This document shows positions 11,001 to 19,582 of a DNA stretch of 64,000 nt, piece by piece; position 1 is the first letter of the stretch, and every line of letters starts with the position of its first letter. Under the pieces are notes generated by a model. The model was not told where the DNA came from, made no database searches, and saw nothing but the letters and a program-made list of their open reading frames with translations. The stretch covers positions 1 to 64,000 of the forward strand of contig NZ_SNXI01000006.1 in assembly GCF_004362895.1 (NCBI RefSeq), in the 5' to 3' direction. This DNA comes from Idiomarina aquatica (lineage in GTDB: Bacteria > Pseudomonadota > Gammaproteobacteria > Enterobacterales > Alteromonadaceae). The position numbers and the translations under genes were made by a program.

Positions 11001-11131
11001 ACCGGCGCGTCGATATCAGGAAACTCACGCAGTGGCAGCATAGTAAACGCGACAATGCCGAAAATTAGCAAGAGCACGTTTATAACCGTGGCGAAAACCG
11101 GACGCTTTACCGAAACATCAGATAAAAACAC
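8033..11131 (-). CDS. RND multidrug efflux permease (HAE1 family)
   Basis: A 1032-residue inner-membrane proton-drug antiporter of the AcrB/MdtB type. The N-terminal helix (FLSDVSVKRPVFATVIN), the large periplasmic loops and the duplicated helix sets are as in HAE1 permeases. The TM4 proton-relay pair is Asp401/Asp402 in GLVVDDSIV, and the TM10 lysine lies in GLAAKNG. It starts 3 bases after the adaptor gene. No outer-membrane TolC gene is adjacent, so it probably uses one encoded elsewhere. Substrates cannot be read from sequence. Confidence 0.93.
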   Translation of the reverse strand: MFLSDVSVKRPVFATVINVLLLIFGIVAFTMLPLREFPDIDAPVVSVSTDYPGASAEVVETQITQLIEERISGIEGIKNISSSSRPGYSNISIEFNLTRDIDAASNDVRERVSRALDNLPEESDPPEVSKASSDETTVVWYNLRSESMSILELTDYAERYIVDRLAVVDGVARVRIGGDRRYAMRVWLDRDAMAARDVTVTDIVSRLREENIELPAGQVESTEREFSVRMARAYLSEEDFKNLVVRRGDDGYLVRLGEIARVELGAEDDKTDFRGNGVNMVGIGIIKQSKANTLSVVENVRQEMERLEKTLPETMYLATSYDSSIFIQGSIDEVYNTLLIAMCLVVVVIYLFLGNVRATIIPALTVPVAIIASYIVLFALGFSINLLTLLALVLAIGLVVDDSIVVLENIYRRIESGEPPLLAAYRGAREVGFAVVATTLVLISVFVPLAFLEGNIGKLFTEFALAIAAAVAFSSIAALTLTPMLSSKVLSHKERSSKFGKAFDAVFSWLEKSYRKVLEASVARPIFALILVIMAGVVSFGALKLIPQEFAPPEDRGTFYISIRGAEGASFESNSRHMDEIEQILLPYLDQNKIDRVIVRAPGWGGSAGIAIVGAIPFEEREWSTFELMEEMRSKLNQVVGVQAFAFMRSGISGGGGRPVQFVLQGNTYEQLAQYRDIVIEEAMTNPGLQEVDSDYKETLPQLLIEVDEARAADLGVSVQDIGITLQSILGQRRVTTYLDRGEEYYVMLEGEKADYRSPAAIDNIYVRSSRSGELIPLSNVVNISEKATSGQLNRYNRMRSVTIEANLAEGYSLGEALSFLEGVVDEKLPEDVSIDYKGESQLYQESGSSIIFVFGLALVITFLVLAAQFESFVHPLVIMLAVPMAIVGAFIGLYVTGQTINIYSQIGIVMLIGLAAKNGILIVEFANQLRDAGLDFKEAVLRASQQRLRPIVMTAFTTLMSALPLILGSGPGHESRMVIGIVIFSGVAVSAFLTLFVIPALYLLMAKKTTSPLALTRRLESMQEDYPDHHS

Positions 11132-11134
11132 GTA

Positions 11135-12190
11135 TTAATCCTCCCGCACGCTTACGGGAACACCATCGCGAAGGCGCACCAAGCCCTCCACTATTACCTT
11201 ATCACCCGGCTCTACACCTTCAGTAATTTCTACAATTCCTAGCTTCCGGCGGCCTATAACCACTTCGACCTGCTTAGCACTGCCATCAGGCATCAACTTA
11301 AACACGTACTGCCGGTTTTGTATTGGCATCAGCGCCTTCTCAGGCAGCAACAAGGTTTTATCAATGCTACGTAGCAAAATGATCTGTAATAGCATGCCGG
11401 GTCGCAACAAATCGTCACTGTTAGGCAGTTGCGCACGCACGCGAACTGATCGAGTTACCGGATCCACGCGAGAATCGATACTGGTAATACGACCGACGAA
11501 TTGCTGGCCAGGATAGGCACGGTTGCGCGCGATAACTTCCTGATCAACAGCTAAGCTGGCAAAGTAGCGCTCAGGAACACTGAAATCGACTTTTATCGGA
11601 GTAATATCATCTAAAGTGGTAAATACGTCGCCAGGCGAAACTAACGCGCCCGGGCTAACTTCACGAATACCCACGCGGCCAGAAAAAGGTGCATAGATCT
11701 TCATCTCAGCGAGGGTTGCTTCCGCTACCTCAAGCTCAGCCTGCAGACCATTCACCCTAACTTGCTGCTCTTCTACCTGTTGCTGAGAAGCTGCATTTCC
11801 GCGACGAAGTTCATTGAGTCGTTTTAGTTGGCGCTCCGCTTCACCCAAACTAAACTCTAACTGTTGCACGCGGGCAATCTCTTTACGCGCGTTAAGTTCT
11901 GCCAGCAGTTGTCCTTGTTCTACAAAGTCACCGCTATCAAAATAAATTTTTTCGACAACTTCCTGGGTTTGCGAGGTGATTGCCACGGTCTCGTTAGCTT
12001 GTGCCGTTCCTAACGCCTCTATAACATCACGAAACTCACTAATTTCGGCAGTTTGCACGCGAACCGGTACACTGGGTTGCTCACGCGCCTGATTTTCCTG
12101 TTTAGGTGGAAAAGCAAAAAAATACACAGCTAGCGCTATCAATACAATAACGATTATCGTGAGCGGGTTTATCCAGGAACGTCGGGCCAT
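11135..12190 (-). CDS. RND efflux periplasmic adaptor (membrane fusion protein)
   Basis: A 351-residue adaptor with one N-terminal membrane anchor (about residues 8-28). A lipoyl half-motif and coiled-coil hairpin at about 85-160 are rich in Gln, Glu and Leu. The beta-barrel and membrane-proximal domains follow, including GRITSIDSRVDPVTRSV, a typical adaptor segment. It bridges the RND permease to an outer-membrane channel. First gene of a two-gene operon with the permease. There is no lipobox, so it is anchored by the helix rather than by lipid. Confidence 0.92.
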   Translation of the reverse strand: MARRSWINPLTIIVIVLIALAVYFFAFPPKQENQAREQPSVPVRVQTAEISEFRDVIEALGTAQANETVAITSQTQEVVEKIYFDSGDFVEQGQLLAELNARKEIARVQQLEFSLGEAERQLKRLNELRRGNAASQQQVEEQQVRVNGLQAELEVAEATLAEMKIYAPFSGRVGIREVSPGALVSPGDVFTTLDDITPIKVDFSVPERYFASLAVDQEVIARNRAYPGQQFVGRITSIDSRVDPVTRSVRVRAQLPNSDDLLRPGMLLQIILLRSIDKTLLLPEKALMPIQNRQYVFKLMPDGSAKQVEVVIGRRKLGIVEITEGVEPGDKVIVEGLVRLRDGVPVSVRED

Positions 12191-12240
12191 GCTTACCTCT
12201 AGGCATTAATAAACTGATGTTACTGTACCTATTGTACGCA

Positions 12241-12265
12241 AAACACCGCCATGTAGGCGGTGTTT
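12241..12265 (-). terminator. Terminator downstream of hemE
   Basis: Ten-base perfect stem AAACACCGCC/GGCGGTGTTT with a 5-base loop, 68 bases after the hemE stop, followed on the minus strand by a short T run. Confidence 0.7.
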
Positions 12266-12332
12266 CTAACGAGGATTACAGGGTGTTAATCGCAAAATAG
12301 TTAGCTTTTTAACAAACTTTACTCAGCTGCAA

Positions 12333-13403
12333 TCATTTATGATACTGCGGGCTATGCTTATGAATCGCTTCTATAAAGGCACCCGCATGCTCCGGATCGA
12401 CTTCAGGGTGAATACCATGACCCAAATTAAAGACATGTCCGGTACCCTCGCCAAAGCTTGCCAGAATCGTTTTAACTTCATCTTCGATACGAGCCGGGCT
12501 GGCATATAGTACACTCGGATCCATATTACCCTGTAGGGCTACCTGGTCACCAACCCGTGCCCGCGCGTCACCTAAATCGGTGGTCCAATCGACACCCAGA
12601 CCGGTCGTCCCGGTAGCGGCCATGGCCTCTAACCACTGACCACCATTTTTAGTGAATAGCGTAACCGGAACCGTTCGCCCTTCTGACTCTTTGGTTAAAC
12701 CGTTTACGATTTTCTCCATATAAGTCAGTGAGAACAGTTTATAATCGCGCGGCGACAATACTCCGCCCCAGGTGTCGAATACCATCACTGATTGCGCACC
12801 GGCTTCAATTTGAGCATTGAGGTAGTCGATAACTGAGTCCGCCAAGACATCTAATAGTTTGTGCATTGCTTCTGGCTCAGCAAACATTAACTGCTTAACT
12901 TTAGAGAAGTTCTTGGTACTACCACCTTCGACCATATAGGTCGCCAGCGTCCAGGGGCTACCCGAAAAGCCAATCAAGGGGACATTACCTTGTAATTCTT
13001 GACGGATCAGGCTGACGGCATCGGTTACATAGCGTAAGTCTGAACCCATATCCGGCACAGCCAGCTGTTCAATTTGCTCTACGGACGTGATCGGCTTAGC
13101 AAACTTTGGTCCCTCACCGGTCTCAAAATAAAGCTCTAAGCCCATTGCGTCAGGAATCGTCAAAATATCACTAAATAAAATGGCCGCATCTAAGTCATAG
13201 CGACGCAGCGGCTGCAACGTGACTTCACAAGCAAGCTCAGTATTACGACACAGTGACATAAAATCGCCGGCCTGCGCTCGTGTAGCCTTGTATTCTGGCA
13301 AGTAACGACCCGCTTGACGCATCATCCAGACCGGCGTCCGGTCGACGGGTTGCTTCATTAACGCGCGTAAATAGCGATCATTTTTTAGTGCCGGCTTATG
13401 CAT
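12333..13403 (-). CDS. hemE: Uroporphyrinogen decarboxylase
   Basis: Decarboxylates the four acetate side chains of uroporphyrinogen III to give coproporphyrinogen III in haem synthesis. The N-terminus carries the signature [11 protein letters not shown], and [13 protein letters not shown] is the second family signature. The start at 13403 gives 356 residues, near the E. coli 354, and has GGAAAC upstream; an open frame to 13448 would add 15 residues without family similarity. It follows nudC, as in E. coli. Confidence 0.96.
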   Translation of the reverse strand: MHKPALKNDRYLRALMKQPVDRTPVWMMRQAGRYLPEYKATRAQAGDFMSLCRNTELACEVTLQPLRRYDLDAAILFSDILTIPDAMGLELYFETGEGPKFAKPITSVEQIEQLAVPDMGSDLRYVTDAVSLIRQELQGNVPLIGFSGSPWTLATYMVEGGSTKNFSKVKQLMFAEPEAMHKLLDVLADSVIDYLNAQIEAGAQSVMVFDTWGGVLSPRDYKLFSLTYMEKIVNGLTKESEGRTVPVTLFTKNGGQWLEAMAATGTTGLGVDWTTDLGDARARVGDQVALQGNMDPSVLYASPARIEDEVKTILASFGEGTGHVFNLGHGIHPEVDPEHAGAFIEAIHKHSPQYHK

Positions 13404-13447
13404 TATTAAGTTTCCAGTTTTACAACAAGTAAGCGCAGATTTTACCA

Positions 13448-14254
13448 CTATTGGCTAGTTTTGCCGATAGCCTTTTCTATCAGGGTTCGGGCAATAGTAC
13501 CAGCCGGCGGAATAGGTGGAAGGTTATCAAACTCAAACCAATCGCCGGTTACCAACTCATGCGGATCAATGTGTAATTCGCCGCCTGCCCACTCAGCTGT
13601 ATAGCCCATCATAAGCGAGTGTGGGAAAGGCCAGGGTTGGCTTAAATGATAGGTTATATTTTTTACTTCAATCCCCGCTTCTTCGTGTACTTCTCTTTGT
13701 AAGGCCTGCTCGAGTGATTCACCTGCCTCGACAAAACCAGCGAGAATCGAATACATGCCCTGCTTGTGGCGTTTACCCTGCGCTAACAGGAGCTTGTCAC
13801 CCTTGGTAATCGCCACGATGATACATGGCGACACGCGCGGGTAACAACGATGCTGACACTGCTGACAGTGCATGGCGAGTTCCCAATCTACGGCTTGCAT
13901 GCGACTGCCACAGCGGCCACAGAACCGATGTGTGTTTACAAAGTCACTGAACTGCCGGGCACGTCCCGCTATGGCGAATTTTTCTAAATCATGCGCATCC
14001 AACAACGTACGCAAAGAGTTAAAAGAGCCGCCGACAAAGCTGTCATCTAAATAGTCTGCCATGACCAGGTAACAGGCTCGCTCCCGGAGTTCGCCAATAA
14101 ATATCACTTTGTATTCAGTCAGGTCCGGAAAAGGTAAATCCTGTAGACATCCGAAGGGTAAATCATTATCGTCTGTTAGGAAGATTTGATCTGAACTAAT
14201 AATGCACCACCAGGCAGGCTCATCAGCCGCGGGGCGGGAATAAGGCTTTACCAT
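13448..14254 (-). CDS. nudC: NAD(+) diphosphatase / NAD-capped RNA decapping enzyme
   Basis: Nudix hydrolase that cleaves NADH to NMNH and AMP and removes NAD caps from RNA. A zinc ribbon with Cys112, Cys115, Cys130 and Cys133 precedes the Nudix box (GFVEAGES at 173-180, then REVHEEAG). The NudC-specific SQPWPFP signature follows at 205-211, which separates it from other Nudix enzymes. AGGAG precedes the ATG. It is probably co-transcribed with hemE, with rsd divergent. Confidence 0.95.
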   Translation of the reverse strand: MVKPYSRPAADEPAWWCIISSDQIFLTDDNDLPFGCLQDLPFPDLTEYKVIFIGELRERACYLVMADYLDDSFVGGSFNSLRTLLDAHDLEKFAIAGRARQFSDFVNTHRFCGRCGSRMQAVDWELAMHCQQCQHRCYPRVSPCIIVAITKGDKLLLAQGKRHKQGMYSILAGFVEAGESLEQALQREVHEEAGIEVKNITYHLSQPWPFPHSLMMGYTAEWAGGELHIDPHELVTGDWFEFDNLPPIPPAGTIARTLIEKAIGKTSQ

Positions 14255-14344
14255 AAAAGGCTCCTATGGTCAGATCAGTAAACTGAAAACTTTGTGTCAT
14301 GGTTAGTTGTGATTGTGACAGATAACCGTTGTTCGGAGAAGCAC

Positions 14345-14821
14345 ATGTTAAGGAAAGGCGAACACGCCAAAAAGAAGTGGGGCGGAGCTAACGATAGTAT
14401 TGATCAGTGGTTGACTGAACGTCAGGACCTATTGGTTAACTACTTTAAGCTGGCCGCTCTCCCTCCGTACGAAACGGTGCGAAATGGGTTACCGGATATT
14501 ACTGACATCCGGGAGTTTTGTGGTCAGCTCGTTGATTATGTCTCCAGCGGACATTTTGAAATTTATGGGCAGTTGATTAATGCGGGTAAAGACCACCATG
14601 TTCAGTTGGATGATTTAATGGACGACTTATTTCCATTGATTTCGGATACCACAGATATCGCCCTGGATTTTAACGATACCTACGGTCAAGTGGATAACAA
14701 CAGTGACCTTAACAAGTTTGACCGCGATTTATCTGCGCTAGGCGAAGCGATTGAGCTGAGAATGGAATTTGAAGATCAATTGCTAAACCACCTGCACGAG
14801 AACGAGTTACTAAAGCGCTGA
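14345..14821 (+). CDS. rsd: Regulator of sigma D (Rsd/AlgQ)
   Basis: Anti-sigma factor that sequesters RpoD in stationary phase. The chosen ATG at 14345 has CGGAG just upstream and gives 158 residues, the E. coli Rsd length; the longer frame from 14294 adds 17 residues without a ribosome site. Family features are the helical core with QWLTERQDLL, LVDYVSSGHFEIY and the C-terminal GEAIELRMEFED. Divergent from nudC-hemE, as in other Gammaproteobacteria. Confidence 0.92.
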   Translation: MLRKGEHAKKKWGGANDSIDQWLTERQDLLVNYFKLAALPPYETVRNGLPDITDIREFCGQLVDYVSSGHFEIYGQLINAGKDHHVQLDDLMDDLFPLISDTTDIALDFNDTYGQVDNNSDLNKFDRDLSALGEAIELRMEFEDQLLNHLHENELLKR

Positions 14822-14830
14822 CTTGAAACG

Positions 14831-14860
14831 AAAAATGCCGGCAATTGCCGGCATTTTTTA
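14831..14860. terminator. Bidirectional terminator between rsd and the FkpA-type gene
   Basis: Stem ATGCCGGC/GCCGGCAT with an AATT loop, flanked by A and T runs, so it can serve both convergent genes. Confidence 0.88.
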
Positions 14861-14878
14861 TGGAACTCGAGCAAACTT

Positions 14879-15649
14879 TTAGTTTGTCTCGTCACCTGCA
14901 GTTGCATCAGCCTCAGCGGGTTGCTGGTCCTTTACGTCCAGTAACTCAACGGTAAAAATCAATGTTGAGTTCGGTGGGATCTGACCACCACCCACTTCAC
15001 GTTCACCGTAGGCAAGCTCTGCCGGGATAACAAAACGATACTTTGCTCCCTCTTGCATCAATTGCAGACCTTCAGTCCAGCCAGGGATAACTCGGTTTAA
15101 CGGGAATACAGTTGGTTCGCCGCGCTCGTAAGAGCTATCGAATACTTCTCCGTTGACCAGCGTCCCTTCATAATGAACTTCTACCGTATCTTCAGCTGCC
15201 GGGCTGGTGCCGTCACCGGCTTCCAGCACTTCATATTGCAGTCCTGACTCAGTTACCGTAACGCCTTCTTTTTTGGCGTTTTCAGCCTGATACGCTTCGC
15301 CTTGCTCCGCTGCTTTTGAGCCCAGTACATTTTGACGTTGTTCCATCACTGTAGAACGCAAATCGTTCAACAGTTTTTCTGCTTCTTCTTCGTTAAGTTT
15401 CACTTCGCCTTTTACAGCATCAACGAAACCGGCAATAACCATATTGCGGTCTAACATAACTTCCGCTTCTTCTTGCTGGTCAAGGTTACGACCAACGAAA
15501 CGTCCAACGGATGAGCCTAACGCATACGCTTGTTTTTGTTCTTCCGTTTTTAGTTCTTCCTGGCTCACTGGGTATTGTTCTGGTTGTGAACATGCCGCCA
15601 ACGCTAAAGTAAGAGCCGACAGCGCTAAAGGCTTTATCACTCGATTCAT
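14879..15649 (-). CDS. fkpA: FKBP-type peptidyl-prolyl isomerase, FkpA-like lipoprotein
   Basis: Folding helper in the cell envelope. The start at 15649 follows GGAG and opens with a signal peptide ending in the lipobox LAAC (Cys20), so the 256-residue product should be a lipoprotein. An N-terminal helical dimerisation domain (about 30-125) precedes the FKBP domain (about 140-240), with VHYEGTLVNGEVFDSS and GAKYRFVIP as landmarks. The longer open frame to 15805 lacks a ribosome site and would bury the signal peptide. E. coli FkpA is soluble and periplasmic; the lipid anchor points to the FklB/Mip-like branch, so the symbol is tentative. Confidence 0.88.
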   Translation of the reverse strand: MNRVIKPLALSALTLALAACSQPEQYPVSQEELKTEEQKQAYALGSSVGRFVGRNLDQQEEAEVMLDRNMVIAGFVDAVKGEVKLNEEEAEKLLNDLRSTVMEQRQNVLGSKAAEQGEAYQAENAKKEGVTVTESGLQYEVLEAGDGTSPAAEDTVEVHYEGTLVNGEVFDSSYERGEPTVFPLNRVIPGWTEGLQLMQEGAKYRFVIPAELAYGEREVGGGQIPPNSTLIFTVELLDVKDQQPAEADATAGDETN

Positions 15650-15744
15650 GTTTTTCTCCAATTCTCGTCCCGTAAATGACCGGACTATGCCATAATTCCT
15701 AAATGAGGTCAGCACCATACTACACAACCAAAGGAAGCTTGCCC

Positions 15745-16746
15745 ATGACTTTTCTTGACAAAGTACGTGCGGCTTTTGCTGTCGCATTGGTCGGCATAAC
15801 TGCAACTGCCTGCTCTCCGGCGCCTGATAAAGTGCATCAGAAAATCCATGCGCAGCAAGGGAGCTATGTTGCTGACATTGCCGATACCGGTGAATTCAGC
15901 GTCGTTTCAACCAACGAAAATGGTCTGTTGCTGTGGCCCCGCTATGCTAACGATCCCAAATTTCAGTGGCAGCACGATGACGACACCTCACAAATTATTG
16001 CTATCGATGCCAGCTTTGATGGCAGCGTAGTCGCCTCAGCCACACGTATCGAATTTGCCCTTTGGGATGCGCAAAGTGGTGAAAATTTAGGTTTTTGGAA
16101 AGTCGGCCAGGGCGGCATACAAGATATTGCCGTCAGTGATGGCGGCAGCACAATTGTACTGGCTAAGCGCGATGGCACCCAGATAGCCTTTAATCCTGCG
16201 TCTGGTCGACGCATCGAGTTCTATGGACATACTGAGCGAGTCAACGCTGTCGATGTCTCTGCCAACGGCTTCTACGTGCTAAGCGGCAGTAATGATGCCT
16301 CAGCCATTTTATGGGATACCCGCAGCGGACAAATCGTTCATCGATGGGAACACAAGAACCGGGTGACCCAGATAGCCCTTCACCCAGAAGCTAAGTATGT
16401 GTTTACTTCGGGCAGTACCGACAATGCTATTATATGGTCGTTACCCGGCGGCGATGAACACAGCAGACTACAATTTATCGACCGCCAGAAGATTTTCAGC
16501 GCGGCGCGTTTTAGCGCTTCGGGGGAGCTGTTAATCACCGGTGCTCCATCACGCCGTGTTACACTCTGGGCCACCGAAACTGGCGAATCGCTGAAACATT
16601 GGAACGTCGACCTGGTTGAGCAACGAAATCCCAACAGTGCGGTTGTTTTAGCCGTACATTATTACGAAACCGAAAACGTGTTACTTACAGAAAGTTCTGC
16701 CGGCCTTGCCGAATGGTGGCAGTTAAACGACGATTGGAAGCAGTAA
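15745..16746 (+). CDS. WD40-repeat lipoprotein
   Basis: The ATG at 15745 follows AAGGAAG and gives 333 residues. The signal peptide ends in TATAC with Cys23 as lipidation site. The rest is about six or seven WD40 blades; the clearest run from YGHTERVNAVDVS to ASAILWDT and on to NAIIWSL. It is probably a beta-propeller scaffold on the periplasmic face. The function is not known. The gene lies 4 bases before slyX and divergent from the FkpA-like gene, an arrangement I recall from related Alteromonadales. Confidence 0.82.
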   Translation: MTFLDKVRAAFAVALVGITATACSPAPDKVHQKIHAQQGSYVADIADTGEFSVVSTNENGLLLWPRYANDPKFQWQHDDDTSQIIAIDASFDGSVVASATRIEFALWDAQSGENLGFWKVGQGGIQDIAVSDGGSTIVLAKRDGTQIAFNPASGRRIEFYGHTERVNAVDVSANGFYVLSGSNDASAILWDTRSGQIVHRWEHKNRVTQIALHPEAKYVFTSGSTDNAIIWSLPGGDEHSRLQFIDRQKIFSAARFSASGELLITGAPSRRVTLWATETGESLKHWNVDLVEQRNPNSAVVLAVHYYETENVLLTESSAGLAEWWQLNDDWKQ

Positions 16747-16750
16747 AATT

Positions 16751-16981
16751 ATGACTGATAGTATGGCGTTATTAACACGCATAGAGCATCTCGAAAGTCA
16801 GCTCACGTTCCAGGAAGATACCATTGAGTCTCTCAATCAACTCGTTACTCAACAGAGTAGAGAGTTAACCGAAATCCACGAGCGTTTGCGCTGGCTGGGC
16901 CGGAAGGTAAGCCAGTTACAAAATGGCGACAATGGACCTGAGTCTGACCCCAGCCAAGAACCACCGCCACCACATTATTGA
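16751..16981 (+). CDS. slyX: SlyX family protein
   Basis: A 76-residue coiled-coil protein (heptad-like Leu/Ile spacing in residues 5-55) ending in the family signature PPPHY. The role is unknown; in E. coli the gene lies beside slyD, another FKBP-type isomerase gene. Here it follows the WD40 lipoprotein closely, with an FKBP gene just upstream on the other strand. Confidence 0.93.
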   Translation: MTDSMALLTRIEHLESQLTFQEDTIESLNQLVTQQSRELTEIHERLRWLGRKVSQLQNGDNGPESDPSQEPPPPHY

Positions 16982-17035
16982 ATACCATCGTCGGGTCAGG
17001 TATAACAGATGTTCACTTTTTGTTATTGAGCGTCT

Positions 17036-17935
17036 ATGTCTGCTAAACACCCTATTATTGCGGTAACCGGTTCATCCGGCGCCGGAACTACCACGACTGG
17101 ACAAGCTGTACGACACATATTCCGCTCGCTGGATGTGTCTGCCGCATTTGTCGAGGGCGATAGTTTTCACCGCTACTCACGTCCCGAGATGGAACTTGCT
17201 ATCCGCAAGGCTCAGGAGCAAGGCAAACATATTAGTTATTTTGGTCAGGAAGCCAATGACTTTGAACGACTTCAGGATCTATTTCAGTATTATGGGAAGT
17301 CTGGTCAAGGTGAAATAAGGCGTTACCTGCACACCTTTGACGACGCCGTTCCATACAATCAAATGCCCGGAACTTTTACTCCCTGGGAAGAACTACCGAA
17401 CGATACCGATGTACTTTTTTATGAAGGGTTACATGGTGGTGTATCCGGCGAGGGATATGACGTGGCACGCCATGTCGACTTGCTCATTGGCATGGTGCCT
17501 ATCGTTAACCTTGAGTGGATTCAAAAGCTAATTCGCGATACACAAGATCGAGGCCACTCGCGAGAAGCCGTTACCACAAGTATTGTGCGCAGTATGGAAG
17601 ACTACATTCACCACATCGTGCCGCAATTTTCTCGTACCCACATCAACTTTCAGCGCGTACCAACCGTTGATACCTCAAACCCATTTAGCGCTAAAGATAT
17701 TCCGTCGCTGGATGAGAGCTTTGTGGTGATTCGGTTCAGGGGCATTAAAAATGTCGACTTTCCCTACTATTTGCAAATGATAGAAGGTGCGTTTATGTCA
17801 CGCACCAATACACTGGTGGTACCCGGAGGAAAGATGGCGCTGGCAATGGAGCTGATCTTAACGCCGTTAATTGAGCAAATTATGGAACGTAAACTAAAAG
17901 CCCGCACACAACTCGACTGGATAAGTTCGAAGTAA
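17036..17935 (+). CDS. prkB: Phosphoribulokinase-like protein
   Basis: A 299-residue P-loop kinase of the bacterial phosphoribulokinase family, with GSSGAGTTT at 12-20 and the substrate segment EGDSFHRYSRPEM. Many non-autotrophic Gammaproteobacteria carry this gene without RuBisCO, so a Calvin-cycle role should not be assumed; the true substrate there is unclear. Its stop is immediately adjacent to that of the convergent rlmJ (17935/17936), leaving no room for a separate terminator. Confidence 0.88.
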   Translation: MSAKHPIIAVTGSSGAGTTTTGQAVRHIFRSLDVSAAFVEGDSFHRYSRPEMELAIRKAQEQGKHISYFGQEANDFERLQDLFQYYGKSGQGEIRRYLHTFDDAVPYNQMPGTFTPWEELPNDTDVLFYEGLHGGVSGEGYDVARHVDLLIGMVPIVNLEWIQKLIRDTQDRGHSREAVTTSIVRSMEDYIHHIVPQFSRTHINFQRVPTVDTSNPFSAKDIPSLDESFVVIRFRGIKNVDFPYYLQMIEGAFMSRTNTLVVPGGKMALAMELILTPLIEQIMERKLKARTQLDWISSK

Positions 17936-18802
17936 TCAAGACTCTTCAACCAGCCAACGGCAGCTTGCACTTGCACCTGCACTTTGGCCCAGTAGGTTTT
18001 GCAAAAACGGAAGGATCTGAGCCAGTTCGTTAACCACTCCAAAAGGCGGGTTAAGCCAGACAAAACCACAACCACTAAGCCCGCTGCCTTCGTCAGGTGT
18101 GCGAATCATTAATTCAATTAGCAGTGTTTTCGGCACGTTTTCAAGTGCCGCAACATTGTCATAAAAAGCCGCGGTTTTTACCGGATCCTTGATTGGAAAC
18201 CACACTGCATAGCTGCCGCTTTGCCAACGTTTTAGCGCAGCGTTTAGTGCTGTAACAACCTGATCATATTCGTCAGTTTGCTCAAATGGCGGATCGATCA
18301 ATACCAAACCACGTTTTTCGCGCGGCGGAAGCTTGGCACTCAGCGCCTGATAGCCATCCTGGGGAGCCAACACTTCCAATTTTGCCTGCGTTTTTAATGG
18401 CGCAAGATTGGTTTTTAAGGTAGTAGCATCATCGCGATGTAACTCGCATACAATGAGTCGATCCCCCGCGCGCATCAAGGCTTGACTAAGCCAGGGTGAG
18501 CCAGGGTATTGGGTAATGTCACTCGGCGCGCTATCTGCGTTAAGCTGTTTAACACAAGCCACGAAATCATCAGTAAAAGCTGGTAAGTCTTGCGCTTCTA
18601 AAAGACGCAAAATACCTTGCTCAAATTCCTGTGTTTTCTGTGCCTCTTCACCGCTTAAATTATATCGGCCAATACCGCCATGCGTATCCATTACCATGTA
18701 AGGCTTGGGTTTTTTATTCAAATAAACCAAGGCACGCGTGAGTAGCAAATGTTTGAAGACATCAGCAAAATTGCCGGCGTGATAGCTATGACGATAATTC
18801 AT
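17936..18802 (-). CDS. rlmJ: 23S rRNA (adenine-2030-N6)-methyltransferase
   Basis: 288 residues matching RlmJ (YhiR): the N-terminal RHSYHAGNFADVFKH signature, and the amino-methyltransferase motif DPPFE at 170-174, where the family has DPPY/F. It uses S-adenosylmethionine to methylate A2030. Its start overlaps the preceding OsmC stop by 4 bases, so it is the last gene of the ast-led cluster. Confidence 0.94.
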   Translation of the reverse strand: MNYRHSYHAGNFADVFKHLLLTRALVYLNKKPKPYMVMDTHGGIGRYNLSGEEAQKTQEFEQGILRLLEAQDLPAFTDDFVACVKQLNADSAPSDITQYPGSPWLSQALMRAGDRLIVCELHRDDATTLKTNLAPLKTQAKLEVLAPQDGYQALSAKLPPREKRGLVLIDPPFEQTDEYDQVVTALNAALKRWQSGSYAVWFPIKDPVKTAAFYDNVAALENVPKTLLIELMIRTPDEGSGLSGCGFVWLNPPFGVVNELAQILPFLQNLLGQSAGASASCRWLVEES

Positions 18803-19218
18803 GCAGCGTGAATAACGTAACCATGGCTCATTGCAACACTGGCCTCAAGCATTTTAGCTACCGAGCAATATTTATCTGCTGACAGCTGCACCGCCCGTTC
18901 CACGTGCTTTTCGGCAATATCATGGCCAGTGACATGAAATTCCAGATGAATAGACTTAAATACATTGGGTGTTTCACCGACACGCTCACCGGTAACTTTG
19001 CATTCACAGCGAGTGACCTGCTGACGCGCTTTTTCGAGAATACTGACAACGTCTACAGACGCACAACTACCGGCCGCCATTAACACCACTTCCATTGGGC
19101 TAGGAGCGGTTCCCGGACTGTTACCGTCTAAAACCACTTGATGTCCGCTACCGGACTCCGCAACAAAGGTTAAATCATCAACCCATTTTACCGCTGCGGT
19201 CATGCGATTATCCGCCAT
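18799..19218 (-). CDS. OsmC family protein, YhfA-like
   Basis: A 139-residue OsmC/Ohr-fold protein with both family cysteines, Cys52 in GSCASVD and Cys118 in KYCSVAKML, which in characterised relatives reduce organic hydroperoxides. Closest by eye to E. coli YhfA, whose substrate is unknown. It overlaps rlmJ by 4 bases and lies 10 bases after the DUF3802-like gene. A second OsmC-type gene lies at 40580-41032. Confidence 0.88.
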   Translation of the reverse strand: MADNRMTAAVKWVDDLTFVAESGSGHQVVLDGNSPGTAPSPMEVVLMAAGSCASVDVVSILEKARQQVTRCECKVTGERVGETPNVFKSIHLEFHVTGHDIAEKHVERAVQLSADKYCSVAKMLEASVAMSHGYVIHAA

Positions 19219-19228
19219 GCTGACTTCC

Positions 19229-19570
19229 CTAATGATTGAGCTTTTGATCGAATAGGTTTTTTACTAAACCTACAAATTCCAACACGAACTCTTCTTGTTC
19301 TGCGGTAGGATGATTGTTGAGGACACTGGATAACACCTCTTCTAAGTCGTACATGATGGCATCAGCTTCACGCACAATGTCCAGCCGTGTTTCCTGTTCA
19401 AGATCATTTTGCTCAAATACTGCCATCATACTTTCGCCAAGCTTCTCTTCGAGTAGCTCACGTAGCGTGTAATCAGCTGTACTTGTTGCACCTTTGTTCT
19501 GAGCAAACAACGGTAGCTGGCCCGTTAAATATTGGACCAGCTCGATATATCCATCGGTTTCAACAATCAT
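19229..19570 (-). CDS. Small acidic protein, probably DUF3802
   Basis: 113 residues, acidic and predicted helical, no signal peptide, membrane segment or catalytic motif. It resembles the uncharacterised DUF3802 family of Alteromonadales, judged from memory. It lies 12 bases after astD and 10 bases before the OsmC gene, so it is probably transcribed with the arginine operon. The operon position alone does not establish a function. Confidence 0.7.
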   Translation of the reverse strand: MIVETDGYIELVQYLTGQLPLFAQNKGATSTADYTLRELLEEKLGESMMAVFEQNDLEQETRLDIVREADAIMYDLEEVLSSVLNNHPTAEQEEFVLEFVGLVKNLFDQKLNH

Positions 19571-19582
19571 AAGTTGCCTTGA

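Noticed and set aside
17036-17935. Phosphoribulokinase as evidence for carbon fixation
   Set aside because: This PRK type is common in heterotrophic Gammaproteobacteria and no RuBisCO gene is nearby.
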